From Salinibacter sp. 10B (GTDB taxonomy: Bacteria > Bacteroidota > Rhodothermia > Rhodothermales > Salinibacteraceae), in the NCBI RefSeq assembly GCF_002954405.1, contig NZ_MQWC01000004.1, forward strand, positions 4,200,790-4,264,789: 64,000 nt of DNA, read 5' to 3'. Below are positions 1 through 9,610 of the stretch, piece after piece. Numbering within the stretch: position 1 is the first letter of the stretch; each line of letters opens with the position of its first letter. Position numbers and translations under genes: made by a program. The notes beneath the pieces were generated by a model. That model did no database searches, was not told the DNA's origin, and saw only the letters and a list, made by a program, of their open reading frames with translations.

Positions 1-2548
1 TCTTGAGCCGACGATACAGCATCTCGGGTTGAGTCGGGCCAGTCACGTGGTTGCGGGCTCCGTGAAGTAGGAGGAGCGGGGTGGTAATCTCATGGGCATT
101 CGTGAGTGGCGAGTTGCGGCGAAGGGCCGGGCCGGGGGCCACGGTCGAGTCGGGGGGAGGCAGAAGGCCCGCCGTGAGGCGGGGAGAGGGCGACGGATCG
201 GATGTACGGGCGGGAGCCGGGGGGGCATTCGAGGCCCACGGATATCCACCGAACTGTTCGACGACGGTAGGTCCCGCTTCGCCCGCGTCAAAGAACACCG
301 TGAGGTCGTACACGCCACTCTGCGCCACGGCGGTTTCAAAACGGTCGGTCCGGCCGAGCAGCCACGCGGTCAGGTAGCCGCCGTACCCGCGTCCAGCCAA
401 GGCCTGTTGCGTTGAGTCGACCCAGGCCCGCGACGCGATCGAGTCGGTCAGGGCCAGCACATCTTCTCCAGGGCCTGGCCCCCAGTCCTGAAAGTTGCGA
501 CGCCGAAAGGTGGATCCGTAGCCGGGCGTGCCGCGCGGCCAGACCTCCACGACGCCGTATCCGCGACCCGCGAGAAATTGACGGTCGATCCACGCGGCAA
601 TCGGCGCCGACGGATGCAATGCCGAGGGCCCCCCACGGGGGCGCACGACGATCGGATATTGAAGCGAATCCGTGAAGGAGAGGGGCCGGGTTACCCGGCC
701 GGGGACCGGGACGTTCTCGTTCCAGGCTGTCACGGACGTAGACGAGGCGAGCCGTCGACGAGCGATCCAGGAGGCATTATGCGACGACAGTCGCTGTTCG
801 TTGTTGAAGTTGATCGTGTTGCGATAAAGTTCAGAGGGATTCGAGGGGTCGAATACGGCGTACACGGCGTTGGATGCCGTCACGTCGAAGGCCTGCACCG
901 CTCGGTCGGCGTCGAGCACCTGCTCGACCGTGGCCGTTCGCACCATTGTTGAATCAATCGAGAAGGTGTCTCGGGACGTGGTGTAGTCATCCCGAAGCGA
1001 GGTGCGGCGGGGCTGTTGAGTGGTATCGTTTCGAGCAAATGGCGCGAACCGGAAGAGAGGACGCCCCCCTCGTGCCTGTGCTGCGGCGTACAAATACCAT
1101 CCGTCTGGCGACCATCGGAGACGCTTGACGTTATGGTCGAACGTCGAGGTGATAAATTGAGGATTGGACCGACCGTCGAGTTCAAAGAGTCCAATCTCGA
1201 CGGGATCGTAACTACCAGTTTCAAGCCGCTCAGCCCGAAATGCTAAGGTGGTGCCGTCGGAGGTGACGCGCGGGGTGGTGAGGCGGTAGCCGTCGATCTG
1301 CAGCAGTTGCTGGATGCGGTAAGGGGCGAGGTCGACGACGTAAAGATTCCGGTTCCGAAGCCGATCCGGGTGGGCCTTCACGCGAGGAGGCGCACTCACA
1401 ACAATTTGGGATCCTCCCGGGAGCCAGGAGGCGCCGTGGTACGATCGATACCCCTGGGTAACGGGACGGGGGCGTGGACGCTCGGGCGCCCCGGTCGTCA
1501 CGTTGGGGGGTACGTCGACAACGAAGTAGTGCTGGTAGGTGGGCGTGGGTTGATACCGCCCGTTTTCTCGTAGGTCGGGCCGGGAGAAGACCTGCTGTTT
1601 GGTGGACGAACGACGGTCCAGCCAGCGGCGCATCTGGAGCAGGTCTCCGTTCGGGGTTGCGGCTGTATCTTGGGCGACGGGCACCGTGGTCGTGTCCGGG
1701 ATGAGCCGCAGATGGTCGAATACGGCCCGCAGGCTGTCGGCAGAGAGAAGCCGGAGACTGTCCGTCGGAAAAGAGCGGAGCGAGGGCGGCACGGACGGCC
1801 CTCCGGGAGAGCGGAGGGCCCGGCTGGTGTCCGACGGAAGGCGAGGCGTGCCGTTCGGGCCGAGCGCCAGGGTGTCAAGGGCCTCGAGGGTGCGCTGATG
1901 GCGAAGTACCAAAAGCGTATCCGGCGGAATCCGCCGAAGGGTATCCTGGGGCAGTCGGCTCGGCCGTTCGGAGGGAGGCCGGCGGCCCGTTTGAGGACGA
2001 ACGGCGGGTTCCGGAAGAGAGCTTGCATACAGAAGCCGATTTCCATTCGGGCCCCACTGTGGGTTGGTGGCGCCGTGCGGGGCATCGGTGAGTTGGTAGG
2101 GCTCTCCCCCGCTCAGGGAGAGCACAAACACCTGCGGGGTACCATGCACAGGACGCACGAAGGCAAGCTTGTTGCCGTCGGGGTGCCAGGCCGGTTGAGA
2201 GGCATCGTGGGGCGATCGGGTAAGCAACCGAGGGGCATCTCGTCCATGGGCGGGGACCACATAGAGTCGGCGTCGATACGTCTGCGTCGAGCCGGTGGAG
2301 ACCGCCGTGCGAACGGTGTACGCGATGCTGCGACCGGAGGAGGAGAGAGTGAGCTGCTGCACCTCCTGGATTTTGAGCAGGTCGCTGGGCTGGAGAGGGG
2401 AGCGGCTCTTCTGGGCGGCTGCGGGCCGGGGACGGCCTGTGCTTACAGCAAGGACCCCGAAGAGAAGAAGAAGAAGGAGACCGACGCGAAGTCGAAGGCC
2501 GGAGGAGTTAAAGGGCGGTTCCGACTCCGAGGTACAGCACATTTGCAT
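1..2548 (-). CDS. S9 (prolyl oligopeptidase-like) family protein, catalytic residues lost, C-terminus outside window
   Basis: The frame stays open from about 2548 to the window edge, giving roughly 849 residues with no stop. The N-terminus has a basic stretch, a Leu-rich hydrophobic segment and an Ala-rich end before AAAQ, which reads as a signal peptide. The middle reads as S9 beta-propeller repeats (for example SPDGWYLYAAA near 1090). The C-terminal part has the alpha/beta-hydrolase signature of S9 enzymes, with GYGGYLTAWLLG and AQSGVYDL. The nucleophile elbow, normally GGSYGG, reads GRGYGG (378-395), so the catalytic Ser is Gly. The Asp region after LLLLHGA carries Asn where Asp is expected. 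The catalytic His would lie outside the window. I infer a secreted, non-catalytic binding protein or a decaying peptidase. The start (2548 or 2542, both ATG) overlaps the end of the upstream PagL-like gene, which suggests translational coupling. Confidence 0.8.
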   Translation of the reverse strand, partial: MQMCCTSESEPPFNSSGLRLRVGLLLLLLFGVLAVSTGRPRPAAAQKSRSPLQPSDLLKIQEVQQLTLSSSGRSIAYTVRTAVSTGSTQTYRRRLYVVPAHGRDAPRLLTRSPHDASQPAWHPDGNKLAFVRPVHGTPQVFVLSLSGGEPYQLTDAPHGATNPQWGPNGNRLLYASSLPEPAVRPQTGRRPPSERPSRLPQDTLRRIPPDTLLVLRHQRTLEALDTLALGPNGTPRLPSDTSRALRSPGGPSVPPSLRSFPTDSLRLLSADSLRAVFDHLRLIPDTTTVPVAQDTAATPNGDLLQMRRWLDRRSSTKQQVFSRPDLRENGRYQPTPTYQHYFVVDVPPNVTTGAPERPRPRPVTQGYRSYHGASWLPGGSQIVVSAPPRVKAHPDRLRNRNLYVVDLAPYRIQQLLQIDGYRLTTPRVTSDGTTLAFRAERLETGSYDPVEIGLFELDGRSNPQFITSTFDHNVKRLRWSPDGWYLYAAAQARGGRPLFRFAPFARNDTTQQPRRTSLRDDYTTSRDTFSIDSTMVRTATVEQVLDADRAVQAFDVTASNAVYAVFDPSNPSELYRNTINFNNEQRLSSHNASWIARRRLASSTSVTAWNENVPVPGRVTRPLSFTDSLQYPIVVRPRGGPSALHPSAPIAAWIDRQFLAGRGYGVVEVWPRGTPGYGSTFRRRNFQDWGPGPGEDVLALTDSIASRAWVDSTQQALAGRGYGGYLTAWLLGRTDRFETAVAQSGVYDLTVFFDAGEAGPTVVEQFGGYPWASNAPPAPARTSDPSPSPRLTAGLLPPPDSTVAPGPALRRNSPLTNAHEITTPLLLLHGARNHVTGPTQPEMLYRRLK

Positions 2549-3233
2549 CGAGTCCAGGATTGATCGATCCACGAAAACCATTGGAGAGGTGATGGTACCG
2601 GTACGCCAGGGTAAGGAATGTTTGGGAGGCAATCGAGACCTCAACACCTCCACCGATACCCGCCGCGAAGTTCAGTTGTTTTCCGCGCTCGTCGGGCACC
2701 GACTCGAAGAAATAGAGAACCCCCGTATGGCCGGCCAGGAAGGGCCGGAGACGCCTGTGAGGACGAAAAGTGATCTGCAGTCCAACGGGATACGCACCGA
2801 TGCCGCGCGTCGTAAGGGCTTCGCTTTCCGGTCCCCCCAGAAAAAATGCGTCGGGCGTTGCGGTTTCCGGGATGTGAGCCCGGGCGAGAGGGATGAGGTC
2901 GGCCGTGTACACAAGGGTGGGAGACTCGTATCCATCGTTCATTTGTTCGGACGTGGGAAGGAGCCGACGGTGCACTCGAAGGCCAAGCAGGCGCAGCTGA
3001 CTGTCCGAAATTGTGCCCAGCAGACCCCCTGGATGGGCCGAGTGGCCGTACCAGAGCCCCATGGTGATCGTCGGGAATGGGGAACCGGAATGGGTCTTTT
3101 GAGAATCCGGGGGAGGGCTGCTCCGGGTGCAGGCAGGGACGGGGGATCCAAAGGTGAGTAGGGGGACGATCGCTCGCCCCCCTCCGACACAAAGAAGAGT
3201 CGCGGTAAAAACCACGACGAGACGCCAGTGCAC
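2508..3233 (-). CDS. PagL-type lipid A 3-O-deacylase / acyloxyacyl hydrolase-family outer-membrane protein
   Basis: 241 residues. It starts with a signal peptide (MHWRLVVVFTATLLCVGGG) and continues as alternating beta-strand sequence typical of a small outer-membrane barrel. Near the C-terminus is HLSNGF followed by INPGLDA, matching the His-x-Ser active-site block of PagL enzymes. These remove the 3-O acyl chain of lipid A in the outer membrane. The acidic triad member (Glu in PagL) is not obvious; an Asp lies at about the right distance. It is the first gene of a leftward pair with the S9-like gene and diverges from the alpha/beta hydrolase at 3431. The family call rests on motif and architecture, and a related barrel of unknown activity is possible. 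Confidence 0.72.
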   Translation of the reverse strand: MHWRLVVVFTATLLCVGGGRAIVPLLTFGSPVPACTRSSPPPDSQKTHSGSPFPTITMGLWYGHSAHPGGLLGTISDSQLRLLGLRVHRRLLPTSEQMNDGYESPTLVYTADLIPLARAHIPETATPDAFFLGGPESEALTTRGIGAYPVGLQITFRPHRRLRPFLAGHTGVLYFFESVPDERGKQLNFAAGIGGGVEVSIASQTFLTLAYRYHHLSNGFRGSINPGLDANVLYLGVGTAL

Positions 3234-3348
3234 GGAAAAGCAAAATCAGTGGAAGGAATCTGTTTTGCCGCGAACAGCGTATCGGCATCCATACGCTCCG
3301 TTGGGTGTCCACGGGGGATCCGAGTCAGCGGGAAGCAGATGCTCTTGG

Positions 3349-3390
3349 ACAAGGGGGCAGGGGAGGGGGACAGGGGCACTGCCCCCTTGT
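3349..3390. repeat. 12-bp perfect inverted repeat, G-rich dyad element copy 1
   Basis: ACAAGGGGGCAG at 3349-3360 is the exact reverse complement of CTGCCCCCTTGT at 3379-3390, with an 18-nt G-rich loop. It lies 40 bp upstream of the start of the alpha/beta hydrolase. Read on the other strand, its sequence closely matches the dyad at 47312-47352, so it looks like a dispersed element and not a gene-specific terminator. Confidence 0.7.
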
Positions 3391-3430
3391 AGGATTTCAC
3401 GACAGTCGAATCCTTTCCAATCAAGCAGGT

Positions 3431-4201
3431 ATGGAGCTCTTTTACAACAAGTACGGTCAGGACGGTCCACCACTCGTCATTCTCCACGGATTGCTCGGGG
3501 CCAACGGCAACTGGCACACCCTCAGCCGCACCCGGTTTCAGGACGTTGCCACGGTGTATGCCGTCGACCAACGCAATCACGGCCGCTCTCCCCACACTGA
3601 TCGGATGGACTATCCCAGCATGGCGGCGGACGTGAAACGATTTGCGGAGAATCACGACCTTTCGTCGGTGACGCTGCTCGGGCATTCGATGGGAGGGAAA
3701 ACGGCCATGGAAGCGGCCCTTTCATACCCGGACCTAGTCGATCGGCTCATCGTCGTTGATATGGCACCGAAGGCGTATCCCCCTCATCATGAAGACCTGC
3801 TTGCGGCCCTGGCTCGGATCGATCCATCTGAGTACGAGGATCGAGAGCAGATCGACGACACTCTGGCCGACGATGTGCCGTCATGGGCCATTCGGCAGTT
3901 CCTGTTGAAAAATCTCAAGTACGACGGAGAGGAGTACGAGTGGACGATGAACTTGGAGGCCATTCGTACACACTACGATAAGATCAACGCCGAAATTCCC
4001 TCCGACCGGTCGTATCATGGACCGACTCTCTTTATCCGCGGGGAGGAGTCCGGCTATGTGTCCGACAGCGATTGGCCGGGCATTCGGGACCGGTTTCCAA
4101 CTGCCGACCTTGCAACCGTTGATGGGGCGGGGCACTGGGTGCACGCCGATGCGCCGACGCCCTTTGCGGATATCGTGGTCGACTTTCTTTCAGAAGGATA
4201 A
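3431..4201 (+). CDS. alpha/beta-fold hydrolase (YbfF/esterase-like)
   Basis: 256 residues from the ATG at 3431. Upstream in-frame codons read as G-rich non-coding sequence, so the longer reading from 3305 is not used. The oxyanion region (LHGLLG) is followed by the nucleophile elbow GHSMGG (Ser near residue 88), an acidic cap segment, and a C-terminal GAGHWVHADAP holding the catalytic His near residue 235. The pattern DQRNHGRSPH is typical of YbfF-like carboxylesterases that act on short acyl esters in the cytoplasm. There is no signal peptide. It is a single gene followed by 470 bp of non-coding DNA. The natural substrate cannot be read from the sequence. Confidence 0.85.
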   Translation: MELFYNKYGQDGPPLVILHGLLGANGNWHTLSRTRFQDVATVYAVDQRNHGRSPHTDRMDYPSMAADVKRFAENHDLSSVTLLGHSMGGKTAMEAALSYPDLVDRLIVVDMAPKAYPPHHEDLLAALARIDPSEYEDREQIDDTLADDVPSWAIRQFLLKNLKYDGEEYEWTMNLEAIRTHYDKINAEIPSDRSYHGPTLFIRGEESGYVSDSDWPGIRDRFPTADLATVDGAGHWVHADAPTPFADIVVDFLSEG

Positions 4202-4673
4202 TTCCTGTGGTCCCTTCAGAGGACGATCAGTTGCGGAAGGGGACGATGCAAAGGTTGTGTTGCTTGCAACGGGATCGTCTTGGGCTGTGCTAGAGGAGAA
4301 ACGAGTCTTTCCCGGGGGCAAAACAGTTCGCGTTACGGGGCAATAATGAAAGCACATTCTCAAAAAGACGTCCAAGAGGGACGAAGGGGAAGATGGATAA
4401 ATCTTCACGGAAAGGCTCTAGGAAAATTCAGGTAAAGATCGGGACCGACCGGACTGATCGGCACTATAACAGGACCTTCTCGCAGGAGAGGACACAATCC
4501 CTCCGCGAAGGTGTACAACCGAAACATAATTGATCTTGATCGCCGCGGTCCAGTGCTTTAGAACCATTCCCTCCTCTTACACACCGAATCTTCCCCACGA
4601 ACGAGCGGGGACGTTTGCAGGGACAGTTGCAATCGGCCGGGTGTAGGGGAGACGAGATCGTCGCTGGCCGCGA
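4202..4673 (+). promoter_or_regulatory. ftsH leader region with imperfect hairpin at 4474-4512
   Basis: No gene is visible in these 472 bases. A bulged stem (ACCTTCTCGCAGGAG at 4474-4488 against CTCCGCGAAGGT at 4501-4512) lies about 165 bp upstream of ftsH. It could be part of a structured 5' leader or a terminator for the hydrolase gene. I recognise no riboswitch class. Confidence 0.35.
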
Positions 4674-6767
4674 ATGCAGCGGCATGTACTCATTACCACA
4701 AGCAGTTTATCTGACGTGGCTAACCGAACTCCTGACAACGAAGAAGAAAATAGCGGCGGAGTGCCGGGCCAAGCGCCCGGAAGCGGCCGCTGGCGCCTCA
4801 TTATCTGGGTCGTTCTTGCGACGCTGTTTGGTCTTTGGGCATACGGCTACTGGGGACAAGGCGCAGCGGGCGGGGAGCGCATTAGCTACAGCGAGTTTCG
4901 CTCGCAGCTCCAGAATGGCAATGTCCAGCGGGTCGTCGTAGAGGGCAATAGCGTAAGTGGCGAACTGAAGTCCACCGCCTCAAAGACACAGCAGGACAAC
5001 ACGGTCGAATACGACCAGTTTGTGACTTACCTCCCCTCGTTTGGGGACGAGAAGCTGATGACCCTTCTCGAATCGAAAGGGGTGGAGGTCGTCACGGAAC
5101 CTGAGAGTTCGTTTCCGTGGAGCCTTGTCATCATGGGACTTCTTCCCGTTCTCCTCCTCTTTGGCGTCGGGTACATCTTTCTCCGACGCATGCAGGCGCA
5201 GGGCCAGGGGCTCTTCTCGGTCCGGAAAAGCAAGGCAAAGCTCTTTGATAAGGGGGAAGAGGACACCACGTTCGATGACGTGGCGGGGGCCGATAGTGCG
5301 AAGGAGGAGCTCCGCGAGATTATCAAGTTCCTGAAAGATCCGCAGCGCTTTGAGCGCCTTGGGGGCAAAGTGCCGAAGGGAGTGCTCCTGGTAGGCCCGC
5401 CGGGCACCGGGAAGACTCTACTTGCCCGTGCAGTGGCCGGTGAAGCGGATGTCCCCTTCTTCAGCGTCTCCGGGTCCGACTTCATGGAGATGTTTGTGGG
5501 CGTCGGGGCCTCTCGCGTTCGGGACATGTTCAGTGAGGCGAAAGAGACGTCCCCAGCCATCATCTTTATCGATGAGCTCGACTCCATTGGGCGCAAGCGA
5601 GGCGCCGGAATGGGCGGCGGGCACGATGAACGGGAGCAGACCCTAAACCAGATGCTGTCGGAGCTTGACGGATTCGAGGAGAATGAAGGAGTCGTCGTCA
5701 TGGCGGCCACCAACCGTCCCGACATTCTCGACTCGGCGCTTACGCGTCCCGGTCGGTTCGACCGGCAGATCACGGTCGACCTCCCGACACAGAAGGCCCG
5801 AAAGGAAATCCTCGAGATCCATGCTCGCAACAAGCCGCTTTCCGACGAGGTGAACATGGAGGAGATTGCCCGCAGCACGCCCGGATTTAGCGGAGCGGAC
5901 TTGGAAAACCTTCTGAACGAAGCGGCGCTGCTGGCTGGGCGTTATGATCATGAGCGCATCGAGCCCGGCGACATTGAACAGGCGCGAGATAAGGTAATTA
6001 TGGGCCTGAAGCGGGACGGGTTGGTTCTCGACGACGAGGAGCGGAAGCTCTTGGCCTATCATGAGGCAGGGCATGCCATTGTGGCGGCGGTCCTCGCCAA
6101 TGCGGATCCGGTACACAAGGTCACGATTGTGCCGCGCGGCAAGGCGATGGGGGTAACTCAACAACTGCCGGAGAAGGACAAATACCTCTATCGGGAGGAC
6201 TATATCCTCGATCGCCTGTCGGTCATTATGGGCGGACGTGCCGCGGAGGAGATCATCTTTGATACCGCCACAAGTGGAGCTGAGAACGACCTGAAGCAGG
6301 TGCGCAAGATGGCCCGTAAAATGGTCCTCGATTGGGGAATGGGCGAGCGCTTTAAGCACATTGCCCTTGGAGAGGATCAGGGAAGTGTGTTCCTCGGGGA
6401 AGAGTTGGCCAAGGGACGCGATTACAGCGACGAGACGGCACGAGAGGTCGATGAGGAGATTCAGCGCATTACGGCCAATGCGTTCCAGCGGGCCGTGGAT
6501 ACGCTCACCGAGCATCGGAACGCCTTCGATCGGTTGGCTGAGTTGCTGATCGAGCGTGAAGAAGTGCCCGGCGATGAGGTCTTGCGCCTCGTGGATGGAG
6601 ACGTTGAATCTCTCGACGACATGACCGCGACCAATGGGGCTCCGCACGATACGACGGAGACGGCTGACGGAGAGGCATCGACCGAAGCAGATGTCGTGGA
6701 CGAGTCGCCTACTTCTGCGGAACCATCCGAAGAGGACGAAGAGTCAACCACTGAGCCGTCGTCCTAG
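4674..6767 (+). CDS. ftsH: ATP-dependent zinc metalloprotease FtsH
   Basis: 697 residues, normal for the family. It has an N-terminal membrane segment (near residues 42-62), a periplasmic domain, a second membrane segment (near 150-168), an AAA+ module with Walker A GPPGTGKT (near 241), Walker [10 protein letters not shown] and the second region of homology ATNRPDIL...RPGRFDR, then the M41 protease zinc motif HEAGH (near 463). FtsH degrades misfolded membrane proteins and short-lived regulators at the inner membrane. The C-terminal tail is unusually acidic (many Glu, Asp, Thr), which fits a salt-in halophile. The ATG at 4674 is used; a GTG at 4716 ([11 protein letters not shown]) is an equally plausible start, since neither has a clear ribosome binding site. 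Confidence 0.97.
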   Translation: MQRHVLITTSSLSDVANRTPDNEEENSGGVPGQAPGSGRWRLIIWVVLATLFGLWAYGYWGQGAAGGERISYSEFRSQLQNGNVQRVVVEGNSVSGELKSTASKTQQDNTVEYDQFVTYLPSFGDEKLMTLLESKGVEVVTEPESSFPWSLVIMGLLPVLLLFGVGYIFLRRMQAQGQGLFSVRKSKAKLFDKGEEDTTFDDVAGADSAKEELREIIKFLKDPQRFERLGGKVPKGVLLVGPPGTGKTLLARAVAGEADVPFFSVSGSDFMEMFVGVGASRVRDMFSEAKETSPAIIFIDELDSIGRKRGAGMGGGHDEREQTLNQMLSELDGFEENEGVVVMAATNRPDILDSALTRPGRFDRQITVDLPTQKARKEILEIHARNKPLSDEVNMEEIARSTPGFSGADLENLLNEAALLAGRYDHERIEPGDIEQARDKVIMGLKRDGLVLDDEERKLLAYHEAGHAIVAAVLANADPVHKVTIVPRGKAMGVTQQLPEKDKYLYREDYILDRLSVIMGGRAAEEIIFDTATSGAENDLKQVRKMARKMVLDWGMGERFKHIALGEDQGSVFLGEELAKGRDYSDETAREVDEEIQRITANAFQRAVDTLTEHRNAFDRLAELLIEREEVPGDEVLRLVDGDVESLDDMTATNGAPHDTTETADGEASTEADVVDESPTSAEPSEEDEESTTEPSS

Positions 6768-6916
6768 GATTCTCGACGAACTGGGCGGGGCGGGAGGCAG
6801 TGTGATTCATTACGGTTCTGCTTCCGGCCCTGCCGGTTTAGCGCTGATTGGGACTGGCTGTAAAGGACGGATTCCAAGTCGGCCCTCGTTTGTTCTCTCA
6901 TATTCACCGTTTCACC

Positions 6917-7324
6917 ATGGCTGAGTCCATCCCCAACCGTCGATCCGACGACGAGCTCCGGAAGAAGCTTACGGAGGAGGAGTACCACGTGACGCAAGAG
7001 GCGGGTACCGAGCGCGCCTTTTCTGGAGAGTACTGGGATCACAAAGCGGACGGCACCTACTGCTGTGTCGTCTGCGACACTCGGCTCTTCGATTCTGACA
7101 CGAAGTTTGAGTCCGGAAGCGGGTGGCCGAGTTTCTACGAAGCCATTGAGGAGGCGAACGTAGAGCTTCGGGCTGATCATAGCCACGGGATGCAGCGGAC
7201 GGAAGTGGTCTGTGCCGAGTGTGGAGCGCATTTAGGCCATGTCTTTGACGACGGCCCAGAGCCGACCGGCAAACGATACTGCATCAACTCGGCCGCCCTC
7301 GATTTTGAAGACGAGGGGGCGTAG
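6917..7324 (+). CDS. msrB: peptide-methionine (R)-S-oxide reductase MsrB
   Basis: 135 residues from the ATG at 6917. It reduces the R-epimer of methionine sulfoxide in proteins with electrons from thioredoxin. Two zinc-binding pairs are visible (CVVC and CAEC), as are the family signature [10 protein letters not shown] and the catalytic Cys in RYCINSAAL. There is no signal peptide, so it should act in the cytoplasm as oxidative-damage repair. It is not fused to MsrA. It lies 149 bp downstream of ftsH on the same strand. Confidence 0.95.
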   Translation: MAESIPNRRSDDELRKKLTEEEYHVTQEAGTERAFSGEYWDHKADGTYCCVVCDTRLFDSDTKFESGSGWPSFYEAIEEANVELRADHSHGMQRTEVVCAECGAHLGHVFDDGPEPTGKRYCINSAALDFEDEGA

Positions 7325-7752
7325 AGCGGGGAGCTTAGGGGACCGATTCCCCTCTGGCCTTTACGTCGTCGGGCCCTCTTTAAATCGCGATTCTCTGGAT
7401 CCTTTTTGGGCCGGAAGGGAGAGGCAAATGGACGGTCGGACTGTGGACTTGGATCCTCCACGCATATTGTCTATAGTTAGTAGTCACATACCGAAACCGG
7501 AGTCCGCTGCGGATCCGTACGACAAGTGACTAGCCCCCCGCGGTCGTAATCGCGGTGATGGGCCTCGGGAGTCTAGACGATTCGGTGTTCACCGATCACG
7601 GAAGCTGATCGATTTTTCCGCCGGAGGAGCGGCGGTTGGCAGCGTTGCAGGGGGCTTTGAGGTCGGAGGCCCCGGTTGGGCAGGCGCATTTGAGGGCAGG
7701 GCGCGCGCCACCGTTCATTCGTTTCCCCCTTCGAATATATCCGCTCGGCGTG
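7325..7752. other. intergenic region after msrB, no gene seen
   Basis: A 5-bp hairpin, AGGGG...CCCCT at 7337-7353, directly follows msrB and may be a weak terminator. A second short dyad (CCGCG...CGCGG near 7537-7554) is visible. Nothing else interpretable lies before the EF-hand gene, and open frames here have no family resemblance. Confidence 0.4.
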
Positions 7753-8316
7753 ATGACCGAACTGCAGAAGGCAAAGCAGGTCCACTACTTCAACGTCCTC
7801 GACTACAACGACGATGGCGTCCTGGAGAAGCAGGACTTTGTAAAAATAGCCGATCGCCTTGCGGAGATGCGCGATTACGAGGAGGGATCGTCGAAGCACA
7901 CTTCTGTGCGACAGGAAATCCTTCGGATGTGGACCAATGCCCGGGCCCTGTCTGGAAAGGAGGGGAAGTCACAGATCACACTCGACGACTGGCTGGCCCA
8001 CGAGCAGAAGGTGATCGACTCGAACGTATTGGTTCACTCGTACGTGCAGGGCATTGCCCGGGCCGTGTTCGACATCCTCGATGCAGACAACGACGGCGTT
8101 ATCTCGGAGGACGAGTACCTCAAGTTTTTTCGGTCCTTTCGAGGAGATACCGAGAATGGGGAGCTTGCCTTTCAGAAGCTCGATCACAAGGATCAGGGCT
8201 ATCTCACCCGGAAGGAGTTTCTGGAGGCCGTCACGGAATTTCACCTAAGCGACGACCCGGATGCGCGTGGCAACTGGCTCTTCGGGCCGTACGAAGAAAC
8301 CGAGTCGTCTGCGTAG
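7753..8316 (+). CDS. EF-hand calcium-binding protein
   Basis: 187 residues from the ATG at 7753 (the frame is open further upstream but non-coding in appearance). It resembles four-EF-hand proteins of the calerythrin/sarcoplasmic calcium-binding type. Loop 1 is DYNDDGVLEKQD (near residues 15-26). A second site near 75-90 is degenerate. Loop 3 is DADNDGVISEDE, with canonical ligands at positions 1, 3, 5, 9 and 12. Loop 4 is DHKDQGYLTRKE, with Lys at position 3 and Gln at position 5, so it probably binds weakly. No signal peptide or membrane segment is visible, so it is likely a cytoplasmic calcium buffer or sensor. It is convergent with hppD, only 27 bp away. Confidence 0.85.
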   Translation: MTELQKAKQVHYFNVLDYNDDGVLEKQDFVKIADRLAEMRDYEEGSSKHTSVRQEILRMWTNARALSGKEGKSQITLDDWLAHEQKVIDSNVLVHSYVQGIARAVFDILDADNDGVISEDEYLKFFRSFRGDTENGELAFQKLDHKDQGYLTRKEFLEAVTEFHLSDDPDARGNWLFGPYEETESSA

Positions 8317-8343
8317 CACCTCTGTGCTCCCTTCGGGCCCGCT

Positions 8344-9489
8344 TTACAGATTGCCGCGGCGAGCCTGCTCCCGTTCAATGGCTTCAAACAGGGCCTTGAA
8401 GTTTCCGGCCCCGAAGGTGCGAGCCCCTTCGCGCTGGATGATCTCGTAAAACACCGTGGGACGATCCTGCACCGGCTGGGTAAAGATTTGCAGGAGGTAG
8501 CCGTCCGGGTCGCGGTCCACCAGGATGCTTAGATTTTCGAGTTCGTCGATGGGCTCATCGATCGATCCAACGCGGTCGTGCAGAAGGTCACGATTGTAGT
8601 ACGTGTCGGGAACCTCCAAAAAGTCGACCCCTCGGCGCCGGAGGGTGCGTACCGTGCTGATAATGTCGTCTGTGGCCATGGCAATGTGTTGCACTCCGGC
8701 GCCCTGGTAGTACTCCAGGTACTCTTCGATCTGGCTTTTCTTCTTTCCTTCCGCCGGCTCGTTGATTGGGAATTTGATCTTCTCATCCCCATTGGCCATC
8801 ACCTTGGACATCAGCGCTGAGTATTCGGTCGAGATGTCCTGGTCGGTGAAGTGGAGCATGTTGAAAAAACCCATCGTTTGGGCATAATACTCCACGTAGG
8901 TGTCCATCTCCCCCTCGTGCACGTTGCCCACACAGTGGTCGACGTACTGAAGGTCGGTCGGAGCCGGAGCAGTCCAGTTGCTATTGGTCCATCGTTCAAA
9001 GCCGGGGAAGAAGAGACCGTCGTACGCCGAGCGCTCCACGAAGGTGTGGATGGTATCGCCATAGGTGGCGATGGCGGCGGTCACGATTTGTCCATTGTCG
9101 TCCTCGTGGACGGTCGGCTTCTCAACCGGAGTTGCGCCGCGCCCGGTTGCTTCCCGGAAGGAGCGTTCAGCGTCGTCCACCGTAAGGGCGATATCCTTTA
9201 CCCCGTCGCCGTGGCGGTGTACGTGGGTGCTCACGGCTGTATCTGGGCGCAGAGACGAGGTAAGGACAAATCGAATGTCGTTTTGCTCGAGGAGGTAATG
9301 GACCGTATCCTTTGCTCCAGTTTCGGGCCCGCGATAGCCCTGGATCTGAAAGCCGAACAGGTGAGCGTAGTATTGCGCTGCCTGCTTTGCGTTGCCGACA
9401 TAGAATTCGACGTAGTCGGTCCCGTTGATTGGCAAAAAGTCGTCCGGTGCGTCTACATCTGGGGCGGAGGCCGTAGGGGTTTCAGACAT
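8344..9489 (-). CDS. hppD: 4-hydroxyphenylpyruvate dioxygenase
   Basis: 381 residues with two VOC-type domains. It converts 4-hydroxyphenylpyruvate to homogentisate in tyrosine degradation. The iron ligands are visible: His in YVDHCVGNV, His in GVQHIAMATDD, and Glu in FYEIIQREG near the C-terminus. The substrate-side block GYLLQIFTQPVQDRPT is also conserved. No homogentisate 1,2-dioxygenase is present in the window, so the remainder of the pathway must lie elsewhere or the product may feed pigment or quinone synthesis. It shares its strand with the TonB-like gene upstream, with a 121-bp gap containing no obvious gene. Confidence 0.97.
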   Translation of the reverse strand: MSETPTASAPDVDAPDDFLPINGTDYVEFYVGNAKQAAQYYAHLFGFQIQGYRGPETGAKDTVHYLLEQNDIRFVLTSSLRPDTAVSTHVHRHGDGVKDIALTVDDAERSFREATGRGATPVEKPTVHEDDNGQIVTAAIATYGDTIHTFVERSAYDGLFFPGFERWTNSNWTAPAPTDLQYVDHCVGNVHEGEMDTYVEYYAQTMGFFNMLHFTDQDISTEYSALMSKVMANGDEKIKFPINEPAEGKKKSQIEEYLEYYQGAGVQHIAMATDDIISTVRTLRRRGVDFLEVPDTYYNRDLLHDRVGSIDEPIDELENLSILVDRDPDGYLLQIFTQPVQDRPTVFYEIIQREGARTFGAGNFKALFEAIEREQARRGNL

Positions 9490-9610
9490 GAGATGATCAG
9501 ATATGAAGTGAGAGAGAGCGACGACGGTTTTGTGTTGGAAGCGCTTTCATAAGGAGTCCTTTAACATTTGCGGTCAGGAAGGCGTTCCGGTCCTTAGAGA
9601 ACAGACGCTC

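Noticed and set aside
7440-7570. Possible tRNA in the spacer after msrB
   Set aside because: Several short G+C stems occur but no cloverleaf with T-arm consensus and acceptor pairing could be built.
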